Source: Acidobacteriaceae bacterium | Lineage (GTDB): Bacteria; Acidobacteriota; Terriglobia; Bryobacterales; Bryobacteraceae | Direction of reading: 5' to 3' | Assembly (NCBI GenBank): GCA_019233755.1 | Contig: JAFAMD010000065.1 | Coordinates: 1-64,000, forward strand | Length of the DNA: 64,000 bases | Notes under the pieces: model-generated | The model's database searches: none | Seen by the model: the letters and a program-made list of their open reading frames with translations, nothing else | Told to the model about the DNA's origin: nothing | Shown here: positions 45,077 to 55,490 of the stretch, piece by piece | How the letters are laid out: every line of letters begins with the position of its first letter | Numbering within the stretch: position 1 is the first letter of the stretch | Program-made: the position numbers and the translations under genes

Positions 45077-45562
45077 TTACGACACAGCAACACGGTCGCG
45101 ACTGACGGTTCGCGGCCGGGTCACATCAACCGGGCTTAGACCTCGCGCGGTACAGAATTCCCTGTACTTCTCGGCAATGGATAGCCAATCCTCATGGGCC
45201 AGCGTGCGTCCTTCACGATCTATGTATTCCAGAGCTCCCTGCACGAGAAATAGAATCTCGGACTTGTCTTCCAGTATCAGCGTGTGAACTGACCCAGGCG
45301 TTTCCTGAACGATATCGCCAGTGCGCGAAACCCACTCGTGCTCTAGATACCGCCATGCTCCATTGATGGTGTAGGCCATGACAGAGCCATAATGCCGGTG
45401 AATGCCGAGATTACCACCCGCTGGGCCACGCAATTTCACGATCCACTGTCCGGTTGTTGGGTCAGCCTGGATGAGCTGTACTTCGCATCCACTCTGGCCG
45501 TACGAGAACCAAGGGGTATCATTCGCAGGAATGTATTGCGCGTCAAAAGCATTGGCCTGCAT
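45077..45562 (-). CDS. Cupin protein, dihydroxyacetophenone dioxygenase-like
   Basis: The start used follows AAAGGAA at 6 bases and gives 161 residues beginning MQANAFDAQYIPAND. The cupin motif 1 residues are in GGNLGIHRHYGSV (His-x-His) and motif 2 in GSVHTLI. The pattern resembles 2,4'-dihydroxyacetophenone dioxygenase/ChrR-like cupins, which bind one iron and cleave C-C bonds or act as metal sensors. Neighbours do not show a pathway. Confidence 0.8.
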   Translation of the reverse strand: MQANAFDAQYIPANDTPWFSYGQSGCEVQLIQADPTTGQWIVKLRGPAGGNLGIHRHYGSVMAYTINGAWRYLEHEWVSRTGDIVQETPGSVHTLILEDKSEILFLVQGALEYIDREGRTLAHEDWLSIAEKYREFCTARGLSPVDVTRPRTVSRDRVAVS

Positions 45563-45731
45563 ATTCTTCCTTTCCCAACGTACGAAATCCAACATACTAT
45601 ATCGGCCTTTCACTCGTTTCGGGGGCGTCGGCTCAGTTTTGAGCTAGACACGAAGGCGAAGGACATTGTTTCTAAACGTCATACGATTTTGGACGTTACG
45701 CCATTGGCATCAAGTTGCCGTGTCACGTGGT

Positions 45732-46232
45732 ATGCGCGGACGCGTCATTCAGATCAATATCTCGCGCGGCGGTCTACCGAAAACTCCGGTTGCATGTGCC
45801 GAAATCGGACCGCTGGGTATCCTCGGCGATGAGCATCGCCACAAATCTCACGGCGGTCCCGACAAAGCCCTGCTTCTTATTGCCGGCGAGTTTGTAGATG
45901 CGCTCTGCGCGGAAGGCTGGCCCGTCTTCTACGGTGCTTTGGGTGAAAATCTCACCACCCGCGGTCTCGACCACCGCGCCTGGCGGCCCGGCCAGAGGTT
46001 CCGGACCGGCACCGTCCTGTTCGAACTCACCACCCCGCGCGGACCGTGCGCCAACTTGAATGTCTATGGCGAGGGTATCCAGAAACGTATCCATGATCAA
46101 CGCGTCAGAGACCTCGATCCTGCTTCTCTACATTGGGGCGAAAGCGGCTTCTATGCCCGCATCCTGGAGCCGGGAATCGTCTTCCCTAACGATATAATTG
46201 AAGCAATCGAAGGAGTAGACCCCGTCGTCTAG
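45732..46232 (+). CDS. MOSC domain protein
   Basis: The ATG used gives 166 residues beginning MRGRVIQINISRGG, where the MOSC homology begins; upstream codons look non-coding. Family motifs are KSHGGPDKALLL, GALGENLTTRGLD and the conserved Cys in PRGPCANLNVYG. MOSC domains carry sulfur or bind molybdenum cofactor. Stand-alone members such as YiiM are linked to resistance to base analogues. It lies 29 bases before glnE. Confidence 0.87.
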   Translation: MRGRVIQINISRGGLPKTPVACAEIGPLGILGDEHRHKSHGGPDKALLLIAGEFVDALCAEGWPVFYGALGENLTTRGLDHRAWRPGQRFRTGTVLFELTTPRGPCANLNVYGEGIQKRIHDQRVRDLDPASLHWGESGFYARILEPGIVFPNDIIEAIEGVDPVV

Positions 46233-46261
46233 GCGACTCTCGCCGAGTTGCTTTCGATGCT

Positions 46262-49153
46262 ATGCCGAGCCCTGTCGCTGAACCATCTCTTTCGCCTGCG
46301 CTCGCCGCTTGCACAGCCGAAATCGCCCGTCCCTCTTTTCAGGAACTGATCGACGCATCCAGTGACCCGTCGCGCGTCGCACACTACGCGCAGGAGTTTG
46401 CTGCGCGTCATCCGCAGCAGTGGAAGGCACTCGCGCATGCGCCGGAGCGCCAGTTGTGGCTTACCGCAATCTGCAGTTCCAGCCGCTTTCTGTCGGAGGA
46501 ACTCCTGCGCCGGCCGGAATGGATCTTCTCAATCCAGAACGTCTATTCCTCGCTCTCCGCTGATGACTACAAGCGGGCCCTGGCGCAATTTCTCGAATCT
46601 GCGGGCGTGGCATCCCCCACGGCACTTGATCTCGCTCTCTTTCGCCGCCAGCAGTTACTCCGCATTATCGTGCGGGACCGCCTGAGCATCGGCACGCTGG
46701 CGGAGGTTACTGAGGAATTGTCGAACCTCGCCGACGCGATCCTTTGTTGCGCGCTGTCCACTGTTAGCGCCGAGCTCTCATCGCGCTATGGCATCCCCCT
46801 CTCGGAACACAAAACATCAGCTCCGGCGGTGTTCACCGTTTTGGCTCTCGGCAAACTCGGCGGCCGCGAGCTGAACTACAGCTCTGACGTCGATCTGATG
46901 TTCCTCTACAGCGACAACGGAGAAACCTCCGGGCCGCAGAAGATCACGAATCGGGAATTTTTCAAGAAAGTCGCTAATCGCTTTACGAACGTCCTTTCGA
47001 CATACACGGCCGCGGGTCTGTGCTATCGCGTCGATCTTCGCCTCCGCCCCGAGGGCACGCTCGGAGAGGTCTGTCTCTCCATTGCTGCGGCAAAAGATTA
47101 CTATGCAAAGCGCGCCCGCGATTGGGAGCTGCAGATGCTCCTCAAAGCCCGCGTGGTAGCCGGCGACGAGAAACTCGGGCGTGGGCTTCTCGATTTCGTC
47201 GAACCGTCCATCTATTCGAGCAGCGTCGACTTCTCTACCATCGAAACGATGTCCGTCACGCGCGAGCGCATCACGGAAAAGCTGGGACGCAAGCGGCTTC
47301 GCAAGGACGAGCTCGATGTGAAGCTGGCGCCCGGTGGGATTCGCGACATTGAGTTTCTGGTGCAATGCCTGCAGCGCCTCCACGGCGCGCGCGAAGCCTG
47401 GATCCGCAATGGCGGTACTCTCCCGGCGCTGGCCCGGCTGCATGAAAAAGATCTTCTGTCGACCACCGAATACTCGAGGCTCGCGCACGCTTATCAATTC
47501 CTGCGTAACCTCGAACATCTTCTGCAGTATGAGGACGACCGCCAGACACATGCCCTGCCCACTGATCCGGCGGATCTCGAACGCATCGCGCGCCGCGTCT
47601 TTGAGCCTTCTCAACTGCAGGAATCGGGAATCAGCGCAGCCGCCCAACTGCTGCAGGCGCTGAATCATCATCTTGAGAACGTACAGGCCATCTACGAGCG
47701 CATTGTCCATGCCCAGCGGCCGCTGTACTACGGCCCGGTCGCTTCTGTGCCGCCGGAACCCGCAAAGAAACCCATGGAAGACCACGCCGGTGCCGCAGAC
47801 AACGTTCTACGCAGCCTCCCATACTCCGCGCCCGGGTTTTCTGAGCGGCTGCGAAGTCGTGGTTTGCAGCGCTCCGAGCACAGGCTCGCCTGCTTTCTCG
47901 AGTCCCTGCCGGAAAACTCTCCGGAACTTCTTCTGCTCGATACGCATCCCGTTCTGGCCGATTGGACGCTGAACATCTTCGAGCTTAGTCCGTATCTTTC
48001 TGAGCAGCTCACGCGCGATCCCGGATTACTCGAGGAGATTCGCCGCGCAGCCGATCACCCCAACCGGCGCTGGGCATTTGAAGGGCTGGCCGCCCCGCTG
48101 AATGATGTCGACGGCCTCCGCCGCTTCTTCCGGCGCGAGATGTTCCGCATCCTGGTTGGCAGTATCTGCCTTCCCGAGCCCGTTTTTCAAACCCTCGACA
48201 GCACCTCTGCCTTGGCCGAGTTCATGATCGCCCGCGCCTACCGCATCGCGCTCGAGCGCGGTCTGGCGCATGCCCGCGCGCACTCCACTCCCGAGAAGCC
48301 TTTCGAGGAGCCGAAAGGCGAAATGATGGTCGTGGCTCTCGGCCGTTTAGGAATGCGGGAATTTGACCTCGCCTCCGACGCGGATCTGCTGTTCATCCTT
48401 CCCGATAGCGAGGCGCAGCGCCAGCGCTTCTGGACCCGCGTCGCTGAGCACCTCATCGAAATCCTCACTGCTTACACCGGTGATGGCCCGATCCTTTCAC
48501 TGGATACCCGTTTGCGGCCGAATGGCCGCGAAGGCATGCTCGTTCAGACGGAATCGAAGTATGTCGATTACTTCTCGACCAAGGCCGAGGCCTGGGAAGG
48601 CATAGCCTATATGAAGGCGCGTGCGGTTGCGGGCGATACCGATCGCGCCACCGCTTTTCTCAATGAACTGCAGCAGGTAGACTGGCGCCGCTACGGCCAG
48701 AGCGGCCGTTCCAAGCCCAACCTGCATCAGATGCGGCTCCGCCTACAGCGCGAGCAGGGTCACATCACGCCTCTCAAAGCGGCTGAGGGTGGCTACTACG
48801 ATGCCGATTTCATCCTGATGTACCTGCGGCTGAAGGGTGCCGGTATGTTCTACAAGTGCCTGAACACGCCGGAACGGATTGATGTCGTCGAAAAGATGGG
48901 GCACCTCGACCGTGCCGACGCGGAATTCCTGCTCGAAGCCACTACGTTCTTCCGTGCACTCGACCACGCCATTCGCGTCGTTACCGGACGCGCTGAGGAA
49001 AAGATTCCTTCAGCGGGCGAGCAGCGCGACATGATCGCCGAGTTGCTGCGGCGTTGGACGGGCAAACCGCCGGAGGCTGCCCGTCTCGATGAGGACCTGC
49101 TGGCTCTTCAGACGAAAACTCGCCGGCTCTTTGAATTCGTTTTCAAGCCGTAG
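46262..49153 (+). CDS. glnE: Bifunctional glutamine synthetase adenylyltransferase/deadenylase
   Basis: The 963-residue protein has the two nucleotidyltransferase domains of GlnE. The first core reads GKLGGRELNYSSDVDLMFLY and the second GRLGMREFDLASDADLLF, each followed by a GlnD_UR_UTase-like helical domain (APGGIRDIEFLVQ). The N-terminal deadenylylase and C-terminal adenylyltransferase control glutamine synthetase in nitrogen metabolism. GlnA, GlnB and GlnD are not in the window. It ends 6 bp from the convergent EF-G gene. Confidence 0.96.
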   Translation: MPSPVAEPSLSPALAACTAEIARPSFQELIDASSDPSRVAHYAQEFAARHPQQWKALAHAPERQLWLTAICSSSRFLSEELLRRPEWIFSIQNVYSSLSADDYKRALAQFLESAGVASPTALDLALFRRQQLLRIIVRDRLSIGTLAEVTEELSNLADAILCCALSTVSAELSSRYGIPLSEHKTSAPAVFTVLALGKLGGRELNYSSDVDLMFLYSDNGETSGPQKITNREFFKKVANRFTNVLSTYTAAGLCYRVDLRLRPEGTLGEVCLSIAAAKDYYAKRARDWELQMLLKARVVAGDEKLGRGLLDFVEPSIYSSSVDFSTIETMSVTRERITEKLGRKRLRKDELDVKLAPGGIRDIEFLVQCLQRLHGAREAWIRNGGTLPALARLHEKDLLSTTEYSRLAHAYQFLRNLEHLLQYEDDRQTHALPTDPADLERIARRVFEPSQLQESGISAAAQLLQALNHHLENVQAIYERIVHAQRPLYYGPVASVPPEPAKKPMEDHAGAADNVLRSLPYSAPGFSERLRSRGLQRSEHRLACFLESLPENSPELLLLDTHPVLADWTLNIFELSPYLSEQLTRDPGLLEEIRRAADHPNRRWAFEGLAAPLNDVDGLRRFFRREMFRILVGSICLPEPVFQTLDSTSALAEFMIARAYRIALERGLAHARAHSTPEKPFEEPKGEMMVVALGRLGMREFDLASDADLLFILPDSEAQRQRFWTRVAEHLIEILTAYTGDGPILSLDTRLRPNGREGMLVQTESKYVDYFSTKAEAWEGIAYMKARAVAGDTDRATAFLNELQQVDWRRYGQSGRSKPNLHQMRLRLQREQGHITPLKAAEGGYYDADFILMYLRLKGAGMFYKCLNTPERIDVVEKMGHLDRADAEFLLEATTFFRALDHAIRVVTGRAEEKIPSAGEQRDMIAELLRRWTGKPPEAARLDEDLLALQTKTRRLFEFVFKP

Positions 49154-49159
49154 CCGCAG

Positions 49160-51250
49160 CTACTCTTCTTCTTCCACGTGCATGTGCGCCTTGGCGGCCG
49201 CGATGATTTTCTCCGCTTGTGGCGCCGGTACGTAATCGTAATGGTCGAATTCCATGTGGAACGAAGCGCGCCCCTGCGTCTTGGACGTCAAATCGTTCTG
49301 GTAATTCAGCATCTCCGCCATCGGCACCTGTGCCCGGATGCTCTGCAGGTTCCCGTTGAGATCCATGCCGGAAATGCGCCCTCGCCGTCCGTTAAAGTCG
49401 CTCATGAGGTCGCCGGCGAACTCGGCGGGCGTCTCGACTTCTACGTTCATGATCGGCTCCAGCAGCCCCGGTTTGGCCTGCTGCATGGCTGCGCGGAATG
49501 CCTTCCGGCCAGCCAGCTTGAACGCCATTTCCGACGAGTCCACGTCGTGATAGGAGCCGTCGTACACCGTCACCTTGAAGTCCGTGACCGGGTATCCCGC
49601 CAGGAAGCCTTGCTCCGCCGCTTCGATAATGCCCTTCTCCACCGCCGGAATAAATTGCCTGGGAATCGCTCCGCCGAAAATATCGTTCACGAATTGGAAC
49701 TTTTCCCCGCGGGGCAACGGCTCCAGCTTTATCCAGCAATCGCCGAACTGGCCATGGCCGCCGGTCTGTTTCTTGTGCCGTCCCTGCACGCTCGCAGTCC
49801 CGCGAATCGTTTCGCGGTAGGGAATCTTCGGCGCCTTCAATTCCACTTCCACGCCTGAGCGCCGTTTCAACCGGCTGACCACGATTTCCAGATGCTGCTG
49901 CCCGTTTCCGGCGAGCAGGAACTCCTTCGTCTGCGGGTCGCGGTAAAAGCGCAGCGACGGGTCTTCTTCCAGAATCTTCGAGAGCGCGGTGCTGAGCCGG
50001 TCCTCGTCCTGCCGCGATTTTGCCGAGATGGCGTAGGCGATCGAAGGCTCCCGCGCTTCCACCGCCCGGAAGCTGAGGCCGTTCGCTTTTTCGAGCAGCG
50101 TGTCGCCTGTCAGCGTCTCTTTCAGCTTTGCCACAACGCCTATGTCGCCCGCCCGCAGCTCCGGCACGGGTTGCATGGTTTTGCCGAACGGTGTCGCAAT
50201 ATGCGCCAGCCGCTCATTGACGTTCGAGCGCACATTCATCAAATGGGCATCGTCCTTTACGCTGCCCGACATCACTTTGAAGTACGTCACCCGTCCGGCA
50301 AACGGATCCGCCGTTGTTTTGAAAACGAAAGCTGCTGGCGGTTCATCTGCGGCGATTGCCTTCTTGATCTCCTGGCCGTTCTTTATGGCCGTGGCTTCGG
50401 GCCCGTTCAGCGGGGCAGGGAAGACCTCCGCCAGGAAGCTCATCAGGAGGTCGATGCCCGCATTCTGTGCCGCTGCCGCGCAAAGCACAGGAAAGAGCCG
50501 CCGCTCCCTTACCGCTTGTTGTAAGCCGCTGATGATGTGCTCGCACGGCAGCGTCCCTGTCGCGAAGAACTCCTCCATCAACTCGTCATTGCCTTCGGCC
50601 ACCATCTCGACGAGTGCTTCGTGGCCTGTCGTGGCAGCTTCCTTCAGCGCAGCTGGGATTTCGCTTTCTTTGCCTTTCCCGTCACCGCCCGGCGTGTAAG
50701 ACCAGCACTGCATGCGGATCAGGTCGATAATGCCTGAAAAATTCTTCTCCGCCCCGACCGGCATCTGAACCGGAATCGCGCTGCGCCCGAACCGTTCGTG
50801 AATGTTCTCCACCACGCGATCGAACGCTGCCCGCTCGCGGTCCAGCTTATTCACTACGAACGCCGCGGGCAATCCAAAGTCTGCCGCGAAGCTCCAGACC
50901 TTCTCAGTCGAGACCTCCACCCCTGCAACTCCATCGAGGACGACAACCACGCCGTCGGCCGCTGCCATGGTTGAGCGCGTGTCGTTCAGGAAGATGTTGT
51001 ACCCCGGGGTGTCGATGATGTTCAGCTTTGTCTTCTGCCAGGGGAACGCCGCGACCCCGGAACTGATCGTAAGCTTTCTTGCGATCGCCTCTTCGTCGAA
51101 ATCGGTGATCGTATTGCCTTCGTCCGGCTTCAGGTGCCTGTCTGTTGCACCTGCTGTAAACAGCATCGCGGAAGCCAGTGACGTCTTCCCGCTATGGCCG
51201 TGCCCAACCAAAGCCACGTTCCGAACATCGGAACTGTCGAAGACCCTCAT
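49160..51250 (-). CDS. Elongation factor G paralogue
   Basis: The start used gives 696 residues beginning MRVFDSSDVRNVALVGHGHSG, with GGAGGG at about 10 bases. A longer frame would overlap the neighbouring zinc-ribbon gene. GTPase motifs are GHGHSGKTSL (G1), DTPGY (G3) and NKLD (G4). The switch I stretch DEEAIARKLTISS differs from canonical EF-G DWMEQERGITI, and the C-terminus is acidic (HVEEEE). This matches the EF-G-like (EF-G2) branch found next to normal fusA in many genomes. It may act in recycling or stress; direct elongation is uncertain. Confidence 0.88.
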   Translation of the reverse strand: MRVFDSSDVRNVALVGHGHSGKTSLASAMLFTAGATDRHLKPDEGNTITDFDEEAIARKLTISSGVAAFPWQKTKLNIIDTPGYNIFLNDTRSTMAAADGVVVVLDGVAGVEVSTEKVWSFAADFGLPAAFVVNKLDRERAAFDRVVENIHERFGRSAIPVQMPVGAEKNFSGIIDLIRMQCWSYTPGGDGKGKESEIPAALKEAATTGHEALVEMVAEGNDELMEEFFATGTLPCEHIISGLQQAVRERRLFPVLCAAAAQNAGIDLLMSFLAEVFPAPLNGPEATAIKNGQEIKKAIAADEPPAAFVFKTTADPFAGRVTYFKVMSGSVKDDAHLMNVRSNVNERLAHIATPFGKTMQPVPELRAGDIGVVAKLKETLTGDTLLEKANGLSFRAVEAREPSIAYAISAKSRQDEDRLSTALSKILEEDPSLRFYRDPQTKEFLLAGNGQQHLEIVVSRLKRRSGVEVELKAPKIPYRETIRGTASVQGRHKKQTGGHGQFGDCWIKLEPLPRGEKFQFVNDIFGGAIPRQFIPAVEKGIIEAAEQGFLAGYPVTDFKVTVYDGSYHDVDSSEMAFKLAGRKAFRAAMQQAKPGLLEPIMNVEVETPAEFAGDLMSDFNGRRGRISGMDLNGNLQSIRAQVPMAEMLNYQNDLTSKTQGRASFHMEFDHYDYVPAPQAEKIIAAAKAHMHVEEEE

Positions 51251-51453
51251 AATGCGTGACCCTCCATCTACTAAAGCGCCCGTTGTGCGCTTAATTGCCG
51301 TGCACAGGGCGTTTGGTTGCCCGTTGTGCGCGATTAACGCGATTAATATGGAACTCACAAGGCGGTCAGCCTCACGGCTGTCCGAAGCCGAGAGCATATC
51401 AAACCGAATCTTCGACGTCTTTACGAATTTGTAACGGAGGGCGGCAATCCCGC

Positions 51454-52203
51454 TCAGGCGGTTTGTTGCGACGTTTCGACGTCGGTCGAAACATCGATGA
51501 TCGGGTTGTAGGTCAAAATGCGCCCGCAGCTTTCGCAGAACATGATGCTGTCTCCGCGCCGCAGATCCTGGAAAAATTGTGGCCGCAGCGCGATCTGGCA
51601 CGCATCACAGCGCCCTTCGGTCGCATCTGCAATGGGCGTATTCTTCGTCTTTTTGCGAATTCGCTCGTAGGTCGCGTAGAAGTTGGGGTCCATCTCGCCG
51701 GTCATGCTGGCGCGCTCCGCCTGCCTTTCGGCGTGCTCTTTCTTGTCCGCGGCTGTGCGTTCCCGCGCACGCGTCTTTTCCGCCTCGACCTCTTGCTGCT
51801 CTTTGTTCAGCTCAACTTCGGCGGTCTTGACATTTTTCTCGAGCGGCTCAGATTGCTCCATCAGATCGAGAATCCGGTCTTCCGCCTTCCGGATCTCGGC
51901 TTCGATGTATGCGATCTCGTTTTGAAAGGCCTTGTACTGCTCGTTGGTCTTCGCCTGCAGCATCTGGTCTTTCAGTTTTGAGATCTTCTGCTCGTGAACC
52001 TGAATGTCGCCCTCGAGTTTTTTCCGGTCGCGTTGATTCGCCGCGAGCGCCGCGCGGTCCGCTTCCAGACGCCGCCGGTGCGTGTCCAGCTTCTTTTCGA
52101 TTTCGGCGATGTATTTCGGGAGGGTGGCGATCTCGTTTTCAAGACTCGCAATCTTGCGGTCAAGCGCCTGAACCCGCAGCGCAAGAGCAAGGTCCTGGAT
52201 CAT
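51454..52203 (-). CDS. CT398-type coiled-coil/C4 zinc-ribbon protein
   Basis: The 249-residue protein starts at an ATG (MIQDLALALRVQALD) rather than an upstream GTG. Residues 1-170 are a long antiparallel coiled coil. The end carries CDACQIAL and CESCGRIL, the two CxxC pairs of a C4 zinc ribbon (zf-RING_7). In chlamydia, CT398 binds RpoN and secretion components; elsewhere the role is unknown. Upstream on this strand is the M20 peptidase gene. Confidence 0.9.
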   Translation of the reverse strand: MIQDLALALRVQALDRKIASLENEIATLPKYIAEIEKKLDTHRRRLEADRAALAANQRDRKKLEGDIQVHEQKISKLKDQMLQAKTNEQYKAFQNEIAYIEAEIRKAEDRILDLMEQSEPLEKNVKTAEVELNKEQQEVEAEKTRARERTAADKKEHAERQAERASMTGEMDPNFYATYERIRKKTKNTPIADATEGRCDACQIALRPQFFQDLRRGDSIMFCESCGRILTYNPIIDVSTDVETSQQTA

Positions 52204-52250
52204 TAACCACGAATGTAGCACGCGCGGTTCCAGGCTTTATGAATCCCGGC

Positions 52251-53627
52251 TTACGAAATCTCGCCGTAACGTTCCAGGAAGTGCGCGATCGTCCGGATGC
52301 CCAAGTAGTAATTCGCGATTCGGTACTTTTCATTGGGCGAATGCAGCCCGTCGTCCGGCAGCCCGAAGCCCATCAGCACGGTGGGAATGCCTAGCTCAGA
52401 AGCGAACTCTCCCACAATCGGGATCGATCCACCGCCACGGATAAACACTGTCGGTTTCCCGAGCGTCTCGCTGAACGTCTTCGCTGCCACGTCGATTGCG
52501 GGGTGGTGGGGGTTAACCAGGATAGCCGGTGCCGCGCTCAGCACGCGCACTTCCGTCTGTATGCCTTTCGGCGTGTTATCTTTTACCCACTTTTTGAAAG
52601 CGGCCAGCACGCGATCCGGATTCTGGTTCGGTACCATGCGGAAGCTCACTTTCGCGACAGCTTTCGCCGGAATAACGGTTTTCGCCCCCGCTCCGGTGAA
52701 TCCTCCGGCAATCCCATGCACTTCAAAAGTCGGTCGCGCCCAGATCCTCGCCAGCACGGATTGATCCGGTTCGCCCGTCAGCTCCGTGGATCCGACCAGC
52801 CGCAGAAACTCCTGTTCGGAAAAAGGCAGCCGCTTCCAACTCTCGACTTCAACCGGATCGGGTATCGCAACATCGTCATAGACGCCTGGAATCAGGATGC
52901 GCCCGTCCCCGTCCTTCGCTTTCGCGAGCAGTTGAATGAGGCCGTACACCGCATTGGGGGCCGCTCCGCCATACATGCCGGAATGCAGGTCTCGTGCGGG
53001 CCCCGTTGCTTCCACTTCTAGATACATGAGGCCGCGCAGGCCGACGCACAGAGTAGGAACTCCATCCGCGAACAGTTCCGTATCGGATACCAGCGCGACG
53101 TCCGCCTTCAGCCTGTCTTTGTTCTTAGGCACGTACTTCGCGATCGATTCGCCGCCCACCTCTTCTTCGCCCTCGATCAGAAACTTAACGTTGACCGGCA
53201 GCTTCCCGCCGTTCGTCGAACGCAGTGCTTCAATGGCCTTGATGTGCATGTACATCTGGCCCTTGTCGTCGGCAGACCCGCGGGCGTAGATATTGCCGTC
53301 GCGAATGCTGGGCTCAAAAGGCGGCGTCTTCCAGAGTTCCAGCGGGTCCGGCGGCTGTACATCGTAGTGCCCGTAGCACAGCACCGTCGGTTTGCCGGGC
53401 GCATGCAGCCAATCGCCGTAGATCAGGGGATGGTTGGCGGTCGGAATCACTTGCACGTTCTCGATGCCGGCTCGCTCCAGGGCGCTGGCGACGAAACCTG
53501 CCGCGCGTGCGACGTCTTCCGTGTGTTCGGGCAGTGTGCTTACGCTCGGAATGCGCAGCAGTTCGAGCAGTTCTTCCAAGAAACGGGATTCATTCTGCTT
53601 GATGTAGTCGTCGACCGCAGATGGCAA
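52251..53627 (-). CDS. M20 family dipeptidase
   Basis: The 458-residue protein has the di-zinc ligands of M20: His in YGHYDVQPP, Asp in GSADDKGQ, the Glu pair in EGEEEVGG, Asp in VSDTELFADG and His in GLPDDGLHSPNE. A dimerisation domain is inserted between. It belongs to the PepV/CPG2-like dipeptidase group. There is no signal peptide, so it is cytosolic and likely hydrolyses dipeptides or N-acyl amino acids. Confidence 0.93.
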   Translation of the reverse strand: MPSAVDDYIKQNESRFLEELLELLRIPSVSTLPEHTEDVARAAGFVASALERAGIENVQVIPTANHPLIYGDWLHAPGKPTVLCYGHYDVQPPDPLELWKTPPFEPSIRDGNIYARGSADDKGQMYMHIKAIEALRSTNGGKLPVNVKFLIEGEEEVGGESIAKYVPKNKDRLKADVALVSDTELFADGVPTLCVGLRGLMYLEVEATGPARDLHSGMYGGAAPNAVYGLIQLLAKAKDGDGRILIPGVYDDVAIPDPVEVESWKRLPFSEQEFLRLVGSTELTGEPDQSVLARIWARPTFEVHGIAGGFTGAGAKTVIPAKAVAKVSFRMVPNQNPDRVLAAFKKWVKDNTPKGIQTEVRVLSAAPAILVNPHHPAIDVAAKTFSETLGKPTVFIRGGGSIPIVGEFASELGIPTVLMGFGLPDDGLHSPNEKYRIANYYLGIRTIAHFLERYGEIS

Positions 53628-53661
53628 GGTTCCCTCCTGACGACTCCAAGTATAAGGTGCT

Positions 53662-55470
53662 TCAGTCCTCCGGCCGGATGGAAAATACCGCCACTTCCGA
53701 CAACAGATTCGCCAAACGTCGGACGCGCCGCTTGCCGCGCAGGAAGATCTGCCGCTCGATCTTCCAGCCCTGATCGCGGCAAAGCTGAACGAAGTCGTCG
53801 ATTGTCAGAAAGTGCAGGTTCGGTGATTCGTACCAGTTGTACGGAAAGAGCGTGGTGCGCGGCGCCCGGCCGCTGGCCAGATGCGCCAGTCGCGTGGTCC
53901 AGTGGCCGAAATTTGGAAAGGCCACGACCCCGTATCGGCCCACCCGCAGCATCTCTCGCAGCACCCGCAGCGGATAGCGCGTCTCTTGCAGCGTTTGGCT
54001 CAGGATGACGACGTCGAAGGTGCCGTCCTGATAATCGGCCAGACCCTGGTCGATATCGCTTTGGTATGCGGATACGCCGCGCGCGATCGCTTTTCGGACC
54101 AGCGTCGGATCGATCTCAACTCCGCGTCCCTCCACTTGCTTCTGATCACGAAGCCAGGCCAGCAGTTCTCCTTCGCCGCAGCCCAGATCCAGAACGCACG
54201 AGCCCGGCTCGATCATCTCGGCTATGAGCTCGTAGTCGGGACGCATGCGAATCTCGCTCGCGCCTGCGCTCCGCGCCGTACGCTCAGCCGGCTTGCCGCT
54301 CGTAATATCGCGATGGACCCTGTCGAGGAAACCTGAGATCATCTCGGTCTGCTCTTTGGTCTCGAGCAGAAAGGCATCATGCCCGTAATTTGATGAGAGC
54401 TCGCAGAAAGCTACGTCTATGTTGTGGCTGCGCAGCGCGCTGACGGTTTCGAGCGATTGGTATGTCGGATATAACCAATCGGAGGTAAAGCTCATTACCA
54501 GGAAGCGCGTCTTCGTGCGATGGAACGCGGCGGACAGCGACGGGCGGCCTGCTGAGAGATCGAAGTAGTCCATCGCTTTCGTAATGTATAAATATGAGTT
54601 GGCATCGAAGCGGTTGACGAACTGGCTGCCGCGGTAGCGCAGATAGCTCTCCACTTCGAAGTCCACCGAAAAGTCAAAGCCGAAGGCATCTTTGTCGCGC
54701 AGCCGCCGGCCGAACTTTTGGCGCATCGAGCCGTCGCTCATGTAGGTGATGTGTCCCACCATGCGGGCCACCGCCAGGCCGCGAGCCGGGGGCTTCAAAT
54801 CGTAGTAGTTGCCCTCATTCCAATCCGGATCAGCCATCACGGCCTGGCGCCCGACTTCGTTGAAAGCGATCTGCTGGGCACTGTGACGCGCGCTCGTCGC
54901 GATCGGAATTGCCGCCGCGACCGATTCGGGATACGACGCTGTCCATTCGAGCACTTGCATGCCGCCCATCGACCCGCCGGCCACCGCCAGGAGGCGTTCG
55001 ATGCCGAGGTGGTCAATCAGCATCTTTTGCAGCCGGACCATGTCCCCGATCGTGATTACGGGAAAGCGCATCGCATAGCGCTCGCCGGTCGAAGGGTCGA
55101 TGGATCCAGGCCCGGTGGTTCCACGGCAGCCGCCCAGCACGTTCGAAGAAATGACGAAATAGCGATCGGTATCAAACGCGAGCCCCGGCCCGATCATCGT
55201 AGACCACCAGCCCGGCTGGCCGGTGTCTTTGCTGATGCCCGCCGCATGCGCATCGCCGGAGAAGGCGTGGACCACGAGGATCGCATTCGAGCGGGCAGCA
55301 TTCAACGTGCCGTAGGTTTCGTATGCGACCTCGACGTTGAGTAACGTGATACCGCATTCGAGCGGCAGCGAAGCAAAAGTAACGACTTGCGTTTCGACCG
55401 TGAATTCGGTCTCGGCGGAAAGGGGCATGACTGCGCGCGCACTTGCAGCGCTTGTTTTGCACGATAACAT
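53662..55470 (-). CDS. MetX-MetW fusion: homoserine acyltransferase and methyltransferase-like domain
   Basis: Residues 22-390 are MetX, an alpha/beta-hydrolase homoserine O-acyltransferase with GCRGTTGP, nucleophile Ser167 (GGSMGGMQ), Asp331 (FTSDWLYP) and His364 (YGHDAF). Residues 405-602 are MetW: motif [39 protein letters not shown] and FPNFGHW. In many proteobacteria metX and metW are adjacent genes; here they are one 602-residue chain. MetW partners MetX in acylating homoserine in some bacteria, so the fusion may fix a 1:1 ratio. Acetyl versus succinyl use is not certain. Met15 at 55428 is an alternative start. It pairs functionally with metH. Confidence 0.88.
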   Translation of the reverse strand: MLSCKTSAASARAVMPLSAETEFTVETQVVTFASLPLECGITLLNVEVAYETYGTLNAARSNAILVVHAFSGDAHAAGISKDTGQPGWWSTMIGPGLAFDTDRYFVISSNVLGGCRGTTGPGSIDPSTGERYAMRFPVITIGDMVRLQKMLIDHLGIERLLAVAGGSMGGMQVLEWTASYPESVAAAIPIATSARHSAQQIAFNEVGRQAVMADPDWNEGNYYDLKPPARGLAVARMVGHITYMSDGSMRQKFGRRLRDKDAFGFDFSVDFEVESYLRYRGSQFVNRFDANSYLYITKAMDYFDLSAGRPSLSAAFHRTKTRFLVMSFTSDWLYPTYQSLETVSALRSHNIDVAFCELSSNYGHDAFLLETKEQTEMISGFLDRVHRDITSGKPAERTARSAGASEIRMRPDYELIAEMIEPGSCVLDLGCGEGELLAWLRDQKQVEGRGVEIDPTLVRKAIARGVSAYQSDIDQGLADYQDGTFDVVILSQTLQETRYPLRVLREMLRVGRYGVVAFPNFGHWTTRLAHLASGRAPRTTLFPYNWYESPNLHFLTIDDFVQLCRDQGWKIERQIFLRGKRRVRRLANLLSEVAVFSIRPED

Positions 55471-55490
55471 GCAGTTGCCGCAAGTTGAAA

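Noticed and set aside
44848-45093. Minus-strand ORF of 81 codons in the DUF899-cupin gap
   Set aside because: No start signal, no recognisable motif, and it overlaps the cupin gene end.
51251-51601. N-terminal extension of the EF-G paralogue
   Set aside because: It would overlap the zinc-ribbon gene, lacks EF-G homology, and a Shine-Dalgarno supports the internal start.
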